Assembly: GCA_942493215.1 (NCBI GenBank)
Contig: OW818670.1
Coordinates: 124,001-188,000 of the forward strand
From: G942493215 sp942493215
GTDB taxonomy: Bacteria > Bacillota_I > Bacilli_A > RF39 > UBA660
Length of the DNA: 64,000 nt
Direction of reading: 5' to 3'
Positions 55,479 through 64,000 of this stretch are shown here, piece by piece. The notes under the pieces were generated by a model. The model made no database searches and had not been told where the DNA came from. It saw only the letters and a program-made list of their open reading frames with translations. Numbering within the stretch: position 1 is the first letter of the stretch; every line of letters starts with the position of its first letter. Both the position numbers and the translations under genes were made by a program.

Positions 55479-56357
55479 TTATAAATGCTTATCTTCTGGT
55501 CTTACTGTCATTAAATCATTAAAAGCTTCTTCAATGATATTTAAAATCATCTTATCGATCCTATAATTAGCTTCATTTTCAACCATATTCTTATGTAATA
55601 AAAAGTAATCATATAAATTATTTTTAGTTGTTGGTGAAACATTTTGTAAGCATGACCATAAGTAACACCCTTTTAAAGTAGCTATTCCTATTTTTTTATA
55701 ATCAGTTAATTTGTATGTCAATAACCACGATATTTCTTTTAAAGCTATCTCTGAGGCTGTTAATTCTAAAGCTGCATCATATTTTGGGATGCCTGCCTTC
55801 TTTTCCGATTGCCATTTTAAATTTATTTTAAAATTATAGTTAAGATAATTATCCTCTACAATAGGATTAGTATAACTACTAATATATTTTAAACGTAAGA
55901 ATAAATGCCAAAGATAGGGATTATCCATATTTTTAAAACATTCTTCTGTATATTTTAAAAAATAACAAATAAGATAAGAACGTAATTGAAAAGAAATATA
56001 TTCTTCTCTATCCGATGGAACTAACATTCTGGCATTATTAGTAAGCATTCTTATATACAATAAAGATATTGGCTGTTTACAAAGAAGTCTATCTATATCA
56101 TAATATTTTACTTGTTGATCAAGATTATTACCAATAAAACTAGTGATATCAGGAAGTCCAGCTTGAAATATAGGGTTATAGCAAAGTTCTAATTTTTCGT
56201 ATTCCCTTTTATTTTTGATATCAAAAATATTTTTCTCAACTTCTGGACCATCAATATTATGATCAAGATCCAAATACATTCTTTGATTATAATAATATAA
56301 ATCAGCGCATATAATTTGGCCTATTTCAATTAATTTCTCTATATCAACAACCGCCAT
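55479..56357 (-). CDS. Hypothetical protein downstream of aspS
   Basis: 292 residues, no family recognised. Soluble, Tyr- and Leu-rich, largely helical (YISFQLRSYLICYFLKYTEE, SEIALKEISWLLTYKL). Conserved-looking ends MAVVDIEKLIEIGQII and MTVRPEDKHL. It ends the minus-strand run after aspS with a 54-base gap. ATG start with GGAAGTGAT upstream. Confidence 0.7.
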   Translation of the reverse strand: MAVVDIEKLIEIGQIICADLYYYNQRMYLDLDHNIDGPEVEKNIFDIKNKREYEKLELCYNPIFQAGLPDITSFIGNNLDQQVKYYDIDRLLCKQPISLLYIRMLTNNARMLVPSDREEYISFQLRSYLICYFLKYTEECFKNMDNPYLWHLFLRLKYISSYTNPIVEDNYLNYNFKINLKWQSEKKAGIPKYDAALELTASEIALKEISWLLTYKLTDYKKIGIATLKGCYLWSCLQNVSPTTKNNLYDYFLLHKNMVENEANYRIDKMILNIIEEAFNDLMTVRPEDKHL

Positions 56358-56411
56358 AATATCACTTCCTTAAGGAGTTTCTATTATAGCAAAAATTGAT
56401 TATAAGTCAAG

Positions 56412-58154
56412 TTATCTTATCTTAATATGAACATCTCTTAATTGTTGTTCTGTTACCATACTAGGACTACCCATCATTAAGTCCTCAGCATTACTATTCA
56501 TAGGAAACGCTATTATTTCTTTTATATTGGTCTGATTACTTAATAACATAATTATGCGATCAATTCCCGGAGCCATTCCCGCATGAGGAGGAGCTCCATA
56601 TTGGAATGCTGTATATAAAGATTTAAACTTATTTTTTAATATTTCTTCATCATAACCGGCTATTTCAAAAGCCTTCTTCATGATATCAAGACGATGATTA
56701 CGAACAGCTCCACTTGATAACTCAATACCATTGCAAACAATATCATATTGATAGGCTAAGATATCCTCTGGTTTTTTTGTTAATAGTGCTTCCATTCCTC
56801 CTTTGGGCATACTAAAAGGGTTATGAGTAAAAACATATTTTCCTTCTTCATCACTATATTCATACATTGGAAAATCATCAACAAAACAAAATGCAAATTG
56901 ATTATGATCAATAAGACCAACTTTGTCACCTAAATATATTCTTATTTGACCAGCTAATTTACTAGCTTGTTTATTATCCGCAATAAAGAATATAACACTA
57001 CCCGCTTTTAAATCAGTTTTCTTGATAATAGATTCCCGATTTTCATCCGTTAAAAACTTATCAATAGGTCCGGCAAAACTCATATCATCATTTACTTTAA
57101 AATACCCAATTCCCGGCATCCCTAAATATTTAGCGTATTCGACTATTTCATCAAACCATGCATTAGATTTACTAGCTATATTATCGACTTTAATAGCTTT
57201 AACTATATTATCTCGAAATGGTTTAAAATCACTATTAATAAATACATCAGTTATATCAATTATTATTAAGGGATTACGTAAATCTGGTTTATCAGTACCA
57301 TATTTATCAATAGACTCTTTATATGGAATCCGAGGAAAAGGTTTAGCTGTTACAGTATTCTGACTAAATTTGGTAAATGTCTCATATAAAACATCTTCAG
57401 CTACATTATAAACATCACTTGATTCGGCAAAAGCCATTTCAAAATCTAATTGATAAAACTCACCAGGAGTCCTATCACTTCGGGCATCTTCGTCTCTAAA
57501 ACAAGGAGCTATTTGAAAATAACGGTCAAAACCACTTACCATTAATAATTGTTTGAATATTTGTGGGGCTTGTGGCAGGGCATAAAAAGCTCCATGATGT
57601 TTCCTTGATGGAACAATAAAGTCACGAGCTCCTTCTGGCGATGATGCCGTTAGAATTGGTGTTTGCATTTCCATAAAGCCTAATTCTTTCATTTTGGTTC
57701 TTAAAAAGTCAATAACTTGTGATCTTAAAATGATATTATCATGTACTTTAGGATTACGTAAATCTAAGAAACGATATTTTAATCTTACTTCTTCATTTAC
57801 TTCATGAGAAGTAATAATCTCAAATGGTAAAACATTATTAGCACTCCCTAATACCTCAATACTATCAACTAGCATTTCTAAAGTACCGGTTTTAATTTTA
57901 GGATTGTAATCATCAATATTACGTTTTCTAATATTTCCATTTACGGTTACAGCGGATTCTTTAGTTAGACCATCAAAAAGATGATCATCATTACTAACTA
58001 TTTGTAAAACACCTGATTCATCACGAATATCGAGGAAGATTATTCCGCCATGATCACGAATATTTTCAATCCACCCCGCAACTCTTACGCGCATTTTTAT
58101 ATCATTATCATCTATCTTACCACAATAATGGGTACGATATTTATTACTAGGCAT
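56412..58154 (-). CDS. aspS: Aspartyl-tRNA synthetase, probably non-discriminating
   Basis: 580 residues, bacterial type with N-terminal OB fold (VRVAGWIENIRDHGGIIFLD), GAD insertion, class II motif 2 FRDEDARSDRTPGEFYQLD and motif 3 GMAPGIDRIIMLL. Fourth gene of gatC-gatA-gatB-aspS, 2 bases after gatB. The operon and the Asn-type T-box imply that it charges both tRNA-Asp and tRNA-Asn, the latter being corrected by GatCAB. This is inference from context; the anticodon-reading residues were not evaluated. Confidence 0.96.
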   Translation of the reverse strand: MPSNKYRTHYCGKIDDNDIKMRVRVAGWIENIRDHGGIIFLDIRDESGVLQIVSNDDHLFDGLTKESAVTVNGNIRKRNIDDYNPKIKTGTLEMLVDSIEVLGSANNVLPFEIITSHEVNEEVRLKYRFLDLRNPKVHDNIILRSQVIDFLRTKMKELGFMEMQTPILTASSPEGARDFIVPSRKHHGAFYALPQAPQIFKQLLMVSGFDRYFQIAPCFRDEDARSDRTPGEFYQLDFEMAFAESSDVYNVAEDVLYETFTKFSQNTVTAKPFPRIPYKESIDKYGTDKPDLRNPLIIIDITDVFINSDFKPFRDNIVKAIKVDNIASKSNAWFDEIVEYAKYLGMPGIGYFKVNDDMSFAGPIDKFLTDENRESIIKKTDLKAGSVIFFIADNKQASKLAGQIRIYLGDKVGLIDHNQFAFCFVDDFPMYEYSDEEGKYVFTHNPFSMPKGGMEALLTKKPEDILAYQYDIVCNGIELSSGAVRNHRLDIMKKAFEIAGYDEEILKNKFKSLYTAFQYGAPPHAGMAPGIDRIIMLLSNQTNIKEIIAFPMNSNAEDLMMGSPSMVTEQQLRDVHIKIR

Positions 58155-58156
58155 AA

Positions 58157-59578
58157 TTACCTCTTTTCTATTTCTTCTTTCATTAACTTCATCGTTAAAT
58201 CTGGATTAGCTTGACCTTTAGTTTCTCGCATAACCTGCCCCACTAAATAGTCAATTATTCTTGTTGCACCACTCTTATATTGAGTTACAACTTCTGGATG
58301 TTTATCAACAATACTCTTAACAATATCTCTTATTACATCATCATTAGCCATCTGTTTAATATCTTTTTCTTTAACGATTATAAGAGGATCTTTATTAGTG
58401 TCTAAAGCCTCATATAAGACTTCTTTACCCTGCTTTATAGAAATAGTCCCATTACTTACTAAACTAATTAAAGAAGATAGCATTAATGGCGTAAGATAAA
58501 TATCATTAATATTTAAATCATTCTTATGTAAATGACTTAAAATTATACCTGTTATCCAATTAGACGCTAATTTAGGGTCGCTGTTTTTAAGACATTCTTC
58601 ATAATATAAAGCAATACTTTTATCTCTTACTAAAATAGTGGCATCATATCTAGATAAACCATATTTATCAATATAGATATTAGCTCGTTCATATGGTAAA
58701 ACCGGTATTTCTTTTCTTATTTCATCTAAAAATTCTTGTTCTATTTTAATAGGAGGAATATTAGGTTCAACATAGTACTTATAATCAACCGCATCGACTT
58801 TACTACGCATTGGATACGTTTTCATATCTTCAGAATCAAAGCGTCTTGTTTCCTGAATAATCTTACCACCAGACTCTAATATTTCGGTTTGTCTTTTTAT
58901 TTCATATTCAATCGCTAATTTAACATTACCAAACGAATTAATGTTTTTCATTTCGACTTTAGTACCTAATACCGTATCTGTATCTTTCATTAAGGAAATA
59001 TTAACATCACTACGCATCTGACCTAAATCACTACGGGCTTCTGACACATCACAATAAAGAAAGATATTACGTAATGACTCTAAAAAAGTAATAGCTTCTT
59101 CGGCTGAATACATACAGGGTTCCGTAACTATTTCCATTAGAGGAATTCCCGAACGATTATAATCAATTAAAGAATAATTACCGAAATGATCTAAACTAGC
59201 CGTATCTTCTTCTAAATGTAACTGATGAATATCAACTTTCTTATCCATTCCATTAACATTTATCATTAAGTATCCATTCTTGCCCATCGGTTTAGTTACT
59301 TGGGTAATCTGGTAGCCTTTAGGAAGATCAGGATAAAAATAATTCTTCCGATCAAACATTACAACATCAGGATTATTACAATTTAAAGCGATAGCAGTTT
59401 TTAAAGATTTTCTAACAGCTTCTTTATTAATAACTGGTAGAATACCTGGTAAACCAATGTCAACTGGTGCCACATTAGTATTAGGATCACTTGAATAACT
59501 ATTAGTTGATGATGAAAAGTTTTTTGACTTTGTTTTTAACTCACAATGGACTTCTAATCCAATAACTACTTTATACAT
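58157..59578 (-). CDS. gatB: Asp/Glu-tRNA amidotransferase subunit B
   Basis: 473 residues. MYKVVIGLEVHCELKTKSK start, then NTNVAPVDIGLPGILPVINK and the FYPDLPKGYQITQ motif, and C-terminal YqeY-like tail domain (KSIVDKHPEVVTQYKSGA...GQVMRETKGQANPD). It activates the misacylated Asp or Glu with ATP. ATG 59578 with AGGTGATG upstream overlaps the gatA stop by 8 bases (ATGTATAA). Confidence 0.97.
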   Translation of the reverse strand: MYKVVIGLEVHCELKTKSKNFSSSTNSYSSDPNTNVAPVDIGLPGILPVINKEAVRKSLKTAIALNCNNPDVVMFDRKNYFYPDLPKGYQITQVTKPMGKNGYLMINVNGMDKKVDIHQLHLEEDTASLDHFGNYSLIDYNRSGIPLMEIVTEPCMYSAEEAITFLESLRNIFLYCDVSEARSDLGQMRSDVNISLMKDTDTVLGTKVEMKNINSFGNVKLAIEYEIKRQTEILESGGKIIQETRRFDSEDMKTYPMRSKVDAVDYKYYVEPNIPPIKIEQEFLDEIRKEIPVLPYERANIYIDKYGLSRYDATILVRDKSIALYYEECLKNSDPKLASNWITGIILSHLHKNDLNINDIYLTPLMLSSLISLVSNGTISIKQGKEVLYEALDTNKDPLIIVKEKDIKQMANDDVIRDIVKSIVDKHPEVVTQYKSGATRIIDYLVGQVMRETKGQANPDLTMKLMKEEIEKR

Positions 59579-61031
59579 TAGCATCACCTCTAGCCGTTAT
59601 ATTCTTATAGCCTAATACTTCTTCTATTTTATTGGCCATATTTAAGACCAATGCATCATCTTTTACTCGACCCGTTATATTAATCGCAATGGGCATCATA
59701 TTGATAAACCCATTAGGTAGGGTAATACTAGGAAATCCTCCAAAATTACCAATTACTAAATGATTTTCTAATAATAAATAGCGATCAGATAATTGATCAT
59801 TTTTTGTACCAAACTTAGGAGCTGGACCCCCACTAGCTGGCATAATTAAACCATCATATACTTTAAATAATTCATTAATCTTATCTACTATCATATGTCT
59901 TACTCGACCAGCATTTAAAAATAATTTTTCTTGATTTTCTTTTTGTAAAATATAACTACCTAGTATAAATCGTCTTTTAATAAGTTCCGAAAATCCTTTA
60001 TTACGAGCATTAAACATTATTTCATCAATACTATTTCCCTCACCTCGTGGTCCATATAGAATACCTGTTAAATTAGCATTATTACTAGTTGCTTCCGCAC
60101 ATGAAATAGTCATATAGACAGGATATAAAGCATTAAATAAATTCTTATCTATGTTAACACCCTCAACAATAAAGCCAAGGTCTCGACATTTATCTAAAGT
60201 CTTGTGAAATACTTCTAATGTTTGTTTCAATTCATCATCTGGATCTTGATAATACTCTAATTCACAAGCTTCTTTTAAATAAAATAGTTTTTTACCTTTA
60301 ATATCACTGTTAATACTATCAGCATACACTTTACCATCATCTGATAAACTTGTCATATCATTTACATCTTTTCCCTTTAAAACATCAACAACATAAGTAA
60401 TATCTAATACATTACGAGCAAATATTCCCACATGATCAAGACTAGAAGCAAAGGGAAATAAACCATATCTTGATATTAAACCATAAGTGGGCTTAAAACC
60501 TACGACTCCTCCAAATGCTGCTGGCTTACGAACTGAATCGCCTGTATCTGATCCAATACTAAATGGTACTATATCTAAAGCAACACTAGCGGCACTTCCG
60601 GCTGATGATCCACCTATTAAGCAACTATCATCCCAGGGATTTTTTACTACCCCCGTATGACCAGTTGTACCAGTTCCCCCCATTGCTAATTCATCTAGTA
60701 CAGTTTTACCAATTAAGACAGCACCAGCCTCTTTTAATTTCTTATAAACAGTTGCATCATAGACTGGAACATAATCTTTTAATATATTAGATGAAGCTGT
60801 TGTTAATATACCTTTAGTTGAATAATTATCCTTTATAGCATAAGGAATGCCACTTAAAATACTATTACTTTTTTGTTCTTCCATTTCATCCATAATGGTA
60901 ATAAAAGAATTGTATTTTTCTTGATATACATAAGCTAAACTTTTAGCTTCCATAAAAGCCGAAAAACTAGTTATTTCTTTACTATCCAATTTACTTCTTA
61001 AATTACTAATAGATTTTTCTGAATAATTCAT
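59571..61031 (-). CDS. gatA: Asp/Glu-tRNA amidotransferase subunit A
   Basis: Glutaminase of the amidase signature family: catalytic Lys in GIPYAIKDNYST, first Ser in LIGGSSAGSAASVA, nucleophile Ser in GSDTGDSVRKPAAFGG. The usual DTGGS reads DTGDS here, an uncommon change next to the catalytic Ser. 486 residues. Directly follows gatC with no gap; supplies ammonia to GatB. Confidence 0.96.
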   Translation of the reverse strand: MNYSEKSISNLRSKLDSKEITSFSAFMEAKSLAYVYQEKYNSFITIMDEMEEQKSNSILSGIPYAIKDNYSTKGILTTASSNILKDYVPVYDATVYKKLKEAGAVLIGKTVLDELAMGGTGTTGHTGVVKNPWDDSCLIGGSSAGSAASVALDIVPFSIGSDTGDSVRKPAAFGGVVGFKPTYGLISRYGLFPFASSLDHVGIFARNVLDITYVVDVLKGKDVNDMTSLSDDGKVYADSINSDIKGKKLFYLKEACELEYYQDPDDELKQTLEVFHKTLDKCRDLGFIVEGVNIDKNLFNALYPVYMTISCAEATSNNANLTGILYGPRGEGNSIDEIMFNARNKGFSELIKRRFILGSYILQKENQEKLFLNAGRVRHMIVDKINELFKVYDGLIMPASGGPAPKFGTKNDQLSDRYLLLENHLVIGNFGGFPSITLPNGFINMMPIAINITGRVKDDALVLNMANKIEEVLGYKNITARGDANV

Positions 61032-61322
61032 TTACTCCACCACCTTTGGTACTTTAACCTGATTATGATTAACCTGTTTAACGTTCTTTAAAACATCTTC
61101 GACCGGTAAATTATCACCTATTACATCTTCTCGCAAAGCAGTATGATAATCAGTAAAAGGAAAAGTCATAGGTTCATAATCTTTAATACCATCAATCTTA
61201 CCTATTAAATCCATTTGTTTTAATATTACTTCAAATTCACTCTCTAATGTAACATACTCATCTTCATTCATTTCAAACATTAACTTACGAGCATATTCTC
61301 TTAATTTTTCTTTTTCAATCAT
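61032..61322 (-). CDS. gatC: Asp/Glu-tRNA amidotransferase subunit C
   Basis: About 96 residues that wrap around GatA and GatB. LREYARKLMFEMNEDEYVTL at the start and PMTFPFTDYHTALREDVIGD at the end fit the family. First gene of the operon. ATG 61322 has AGGAGG 6 bases upstream; the frame also opens at 61358 but that part lies in the T-box terminator. Confidence 0.93.
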   Translation of the reverse strand: MIEKEKLREYARKLMFEMNEDEYVTLESEFEVILKQMDLIGKIDGIKDYEPMTFPFTDYHTALREDVIGDNLPVEDVLKNVKQVNHNQVKVPKVVE

Positions 61323-61340
61323 AACAATCCTCCTAGCATT

Positions 61341-61597
61341 AAAAAAACAGCAATTCAAAATCCCTTGCAGGGACGAATTACTGTTGTATCCGCGGTACCA
61401 CCCTAATTATCATTATTCATGATCTACTTAATTCTAACAAATCTAGTAATATGATAACGGATTACATTCCGACTTACACTACTAACCTCTTCGTATAAGT
61501 AACTCAGGAGCGTTTTTCATTAATATCTTATTGTTAGCTTCCACCTATTCTAACTCGCTTTAAATAAAAATATCATTACTCTTTCCTTCGCAGTCGT
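61341..61597 (-). promoter_or_regulatory. T-box leader controlling gatC-gatA-gatB-aspS (likely Asn)
   Basis: Minus strand contains AGGGTGGTACCGCGG (61390-61404), the universal T-box antiterminator sequence, followed by a terminator (stem between 61346 and 61385, T-run at 61341-61345). Stem I includes the GGTGG distal element; the downstream linker CGGAATG...CCGTTAT is conserved. The specifier is read as AAC (Asn) at 61512-61514, in the sequence GAAAAAC-G-CTCCTGAG. Uncharged tRNA-Asn would therefore allow read-through. The specifier position is my manual alignment and the least certain part. Confidence 0.92.
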
Positions 61598-61604
61598 TAA
61601 AAGC

Positions 61605-61633
61605 ATTATAGAGTAATTTCCATAATATGTCAA
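61605..61633 (-). promoter_or_regulatory. Sigma-A promoter of the T-box/gatCAB operon
   Basis: Minus strand TTGACA, 17-base spacer, TATAAT: perfect match. It places the transcript start near 61597. Confidence 0.9.
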
Positions 61634-61667
61634 GTATATATTTTTAGTATTAATATTATAGTTACTT

Positions 61668-62378
61668 TTATCCTACTAATTGCTTTTGTTTATCTTTAAT
61701 AGGAATTTTATAAAAAAGCCGTCTACTTAAAAAAGACCGCAATTTTATTCTAGCCATTATAAGATTCTTTGAAACAGTACTTTGGTGAGTATTAAGCATT
61801 TCAGCAATTTCTCTTGTCTTAAAACTTTGCTGATTAAAAAGACCGTAAAAAAGAATTATAATATTTTTTTCCAATTCATTTAAAATAAATAAAGAGGCTT
61901 CAATATCACTACCTGTTACTTGTTCAATATAATCATTTTCAACATTCTGACCAGTATCTAGTGCTCGTAGTAGTGAAAAATCATCATCTTCATTATTATT
62001 ATCTAAAGTGGCTTCTAAACTCATATCGTATGACTTAACTCTAGATAATTGATTTTTAATTACATGTCTAATACATGGTTTTAAATAAGATCTAAAGGTT
62101 ATTCCTATCTCAAAATCAAAGTTTTCAATAGCTCTAACGATAGCAAATACCCCTTCACTAACCAAATCCTCATCACTTACCGTGGCATTATTATCATATC
62201 CAAAATAAGTATGTATCAAAGTTGTTATTATTCTTATATTATGCACTATTAATATATTTCTAGCATTTAGATCACCATTTTTTGCTAAATAAAGATATTT
62301 TATGGTATCTTCCTCGGAAAGTAATGGTGGTAAATCAAGGCCATCAAAAACATAATTTATTTTTCTATTAGAATACAT
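61668..62378 (-). CDS. Sigma-70 family factor, divergent SigE/SigK-like
   Basis: 236 residues. LDLPPLLSEEDTIKYLYLAK resembles the LPPPLSxEEE start of mature SigE/SigK; region 2 has GDLNARNILIVHNIRI, DLVSEGVFAIVRAIENFD and FRSYLKPCIRHVIKNQLSR; region 4 ends with KTREIAEMLNTHQSTVSKNL. Regions 2.1-2.4 are clearly diverged from housekeeping sigma. Whether it is the true SigE, SigK or an additional paralogue cannot be told. A TGCTATAAT extended -10 lies about 60 bases upstream. Confidence 0.82.
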   Translation of the reverse strand: MYSNRKINYVFDGLDLPPLLSEEDTIKYLYLAKNGDLNARNILIVHNIRIITTLIHTYFGYDNNATVSDEDLVSEGVFAIVRAIENFDFEIGITFRSYLKPCIRHVIKNQLSRVKSYDMSLEATLDNNNEDDDFSLLRALDTGQNVENDYIEQVTGSDIEASLFILNELEKNIIILFYGLFNQQSFKTREIAEMLNTHQSTVSKNLIMARIKLRSFLSRRLFYKIPIKDKQKQLVG

Positions 62379-62512
62379 ACAGCATACTTCCTCTTCTTGT
62401 TTTTCTAATTTTATTGATAATAAAAGTTAATAGTTGGTTATTATAGCACAAAATTAGCATTTTATCCAACAAATTATATAATTAATTATGCCTATATTCT
62501 TAATATAAAAAA

Positions 62513-62539
62513 ATTATGTAAGTTATTAGCTTACATAAT
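62513..62539 (-). terminator. Intrinsic terminator of the 374-residue gene
   Basis: ATTATGTAAG-loop-CTTACATAAT followed by TTTTTTAT on the minus strand. Confidence 0.9.
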
Positions 62540-63663
62540 TAAATACTTTTACCAATAGTTCTCTTTTTTAAAAGATGATTACTTATACATTTTGTTGTAA
62601 TAATAGTTCTTTGAGTTCTAAAACACCAGTTGTCACCATCATCAAAAACATCTATCTTTGCGTAAAAAGGTTCAAGAAAAAACTGTCCCTTCATTTCATT
62701 TGGCTCAATGTAAGCTATACCAAAGAAACTGTGGTTTGATCCATCACGAGCTGGTCTTTCAATTAATGCCATTTCTTTATCTGCTACTAAAGTAATATTT
62801 TTATATTTTGCCGGTATAATGTTATCTAAAGTAGCTCTTCCTTGCAAATCTAACACTAATCTTGATAAACCACAAGTATTTTCATCATTTGCTAATTTAT
62901 GTTTTATGAGATTATTTTCATAAATAATAAATTCGGAGAAAATATCTCCAATATTCATAGTGTTTGGTGTAACAACTAATGGTCTTATCTCTCCATCGAT
63001 TTTTTTAAATAAACAAATAATTATGATTTGATTATCAACAACTAATAATCTAACCGAATAATTAATTAAATATGTAGTATTATCATTAAATAGTATTCTT
63101 CCATAAGTATCTATAACTACCAATTGAGCTAATTCTTCATTAATTTTCTTCCAACCTATATAAATATTTGCCGTTTTATCATATTCTAATAAGTCCAGTC
63201 TTAAAGTAGCTATCTTAGCATTATTAGAATCAAAAATATCTTGCTTACCATTTGCATCAATTCCAATTGGTATGATTAAATGATTTTTACCTTTAGCAAC
63301 ACAAATATCATCATATTCTTTTGAAGAATAAGAAATTTTTGGTTCATTAGTTAGATTACAAATAACTAATCTAAATCCCATGTGCTCATTTGTTTTTTTC
63401 CCAACCTTAAATCGTAAATATAAAGGATAACCCTGCTCAATAGGTAATAACTCAACAGTGTCACACTTTATTTTAAATAAGCATTTCTTTTGAAAATAAA
63501 CCAACTTTATAGTTTGTCCATCTACTACTCTAGTTTCAACATAGTATTTCACTATCATACCACTATGAAAAGCACATTTTTTTTCTTCTATTTGACGAAT
63601 TATTTTTTCTTTAGTAATTGGCTCAAAACTAATTGATTCTTCAGTGTAATTTTTTACTTCCAT
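62539..63663 (-). CDS. Hypothetical beta-rich protein between two sigma-factor genes
   Basis: 374 residues, no family recognised, no signal or membrane helix. Alternating hydrophobic pattern through the whole length (TANIYIGWKKINEELAQLVV, VRLLVVDNQIIIICLFKK) suggests an all-beta fold. Contains several YDxx and IIPIGIDANGKQD-type turns. It follows the partial sigma-factor gene and has a strong terminator, so may be regulated with it. Function unknown. Confidence 0.7.
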   Translation of the reverse strand: MEVKNYTEESISFEPITKEKIIRQIEEKKCAFHSGMIVKYYVETRVVDGQTIKLVYFQKKCLFKIKCDTVELLPIEQGYPLYLRFKVGKKTNEHMGFRLVICNLTNEPKISYSSKEYDDICVAKGKNHLIIPIGIDANGKQDIFDSNNAKIATLRLDLLEYDKTANIYIGWKKINEELAQLVVIDTYGRILFNDNTTYLINYSVRLLVVDNQIIIICLFKKIDGEIRPLVVTPNTMNIGDIFSEFIIYENNLIKHKLANDENTCGLSRLVLDLQGRATLDNIIPAKYKNITLVADKEMALIERPARDGSNHSFFGIAYIEPNEMKGQFFLEPFYAKIDVFDDGDNWCFRTQRTIITTKCISNHLLKKRTIGKSI

Positions 63664-63790
63664 AAACCACCAACTTTATTATATCTTAATACCGAGTTGA
63701 TAACTTTTTAATCATTTGTTTCTTCAATGAGAATAATAACACTAACATATCTGAAAGTCAATATAAGTTATATTAATAAAAGATTGCTAT

Positions 63791-64000
63791 CTAAACAACT
63801 TTTTGTTCACAAACCTCTTTATCATTAACTTCTGATTTTCCATTATAACCAAGATGATTTTCCATCTTAAATAAATAATCCTTAATCTGTATTAAAGCTG
63901 AGGCCTCTATTCTACTTACAGTTGATTGAGAACGATTCATTATAACGCCAATCTCTTTTTGAGATAATGGTTCATTATCTTCAAAACCATTACGCATACT
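63791..64000 (-). CDS. Sigma-70 family factor, C-terminal part (cut by the window edge)
   Basis: Only region 4 is visible: NGFEDNEPLSQKEIGVIMNR then SQSTVSRIEASALIQIKDYL, the HTH and trailing helix of a sporulation-type sigma factor, followed by a 25-residue tail. The frame runs off the right edge (the codon before the visible Met at 63997 is AGT), so the start is outside. The helix-turn-helix resembles that of SigE/SigK types more than housekeeping sigma, and shares QSTVS with the 61668 gene. Confidence 0.75.
   Translation of the reverse strand, partial: SMRNGFEDNEPLSQKEIGVIMNRSQSTVSRIEASALIQIKDYLFKMENHLGYNGKSEVNDKEVCEQKVV

Noticed and set aside
61323..61358. A 12-residue N-terminal extension of GatC
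   Set aside because: It lies in the T-box terminator, before AGGAGG.

Overview
The window is AT-rich chromosomal DNA from a spore-forming, low-GC member of the Bacillota. The core gene order is Bacillus-like: lepA-hemW-hrcA-grpE-dnaK, a RodZ/YmfM-like gene with pgsA-recA-rny, dnaD-nth facing ponA-recU, and gpsB next to rnpB. Dedicated endospore genes are spoIVA, spoVID-ysxE, spoVIF, a four-gene germinant-receptor operon and sporulation-type sigma factors. Small genes, overlapping operons and the absence of dnaJ and cinA at their usual places suggest a streamlined gut-type lineage (RF39/Erysipelotrichia-like Bacilli). That placement is inference. UGA is used as a stop.

Layout. 1-1,340: an IS605-type tnpB element with its downstream guide-RNA region, cut by the left edge. 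1,352-4,973: the heat-shock operon hrcA-grpE-dnaK behind a sigma-A promoter bracketed by two CIRCE operators; GrpE carries a strange Cys/His/Asp repeat. 5,068-9,291: DUF2179 membrane protein, tmk-folA-thyA, an HD protein and hemW. 9,309-11,781: a gene built of three SpoIIID-like repeats, then lepA. 11,874-16,787: a small membrane protein with an in-frame UGA upstream, a YfhO protein, two tandem prepilins and a secreted protein. 16,792-21,994: nrnA, ackA, lysS, RDD protein, dus. 22,177-28,058: spore-coat region (SigK-like small genes, ysxE, spoVID) with lon, a deacetylase-like protein and an RNHCP protein. 28,072-32,820: rny, recA, pgsA, RodZ-like, rnpB, gpsB.

33,159-41,264: recU-ponA, nth-dnaD, an unknown gene, cca, HU and a phosphoesterase. 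41,438-44,604: a DEAD-box helicase whose 3' end is duplicated on either side of a roughly 1.08 kb insertion with an orphan gene, then a Nudix gene. 44,659-50,580: spoIVA, ger operon A-C-D-B, spoVIF. 50,625-53,152: der, an unknown gene, engB. 53,287-56,357: unknown proteins, including a papain-like peptidase candidate, and tRNA-Asn. 56,412-61,633: an Asn-type T-box driving gatC-gatA-gatB-aspS. 61,668-64,000: two divergent sigma-factor genes flanking an unknown gene, the second cut by the right edge.

How it fits together: the sporulation genes cover mother-cell transcription, coat basement layer (SpoIVA), coat encasement (SpoVID, YsxE), late coat (SpoVIF, Tyr/Pro-rich protein) and germinant sensing. 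The T-box, GatCAB, AspRS and tRNA-Asn form one indirect Asn-tRNA pathway. The most unusual items are the metal-ligand-like repeat on GrpE, the triple SpoIIID array, the helicase 3'-end insertion, and a shared SigK-like promoter layout placed almost on top of the ribosome binding site in three small genes.
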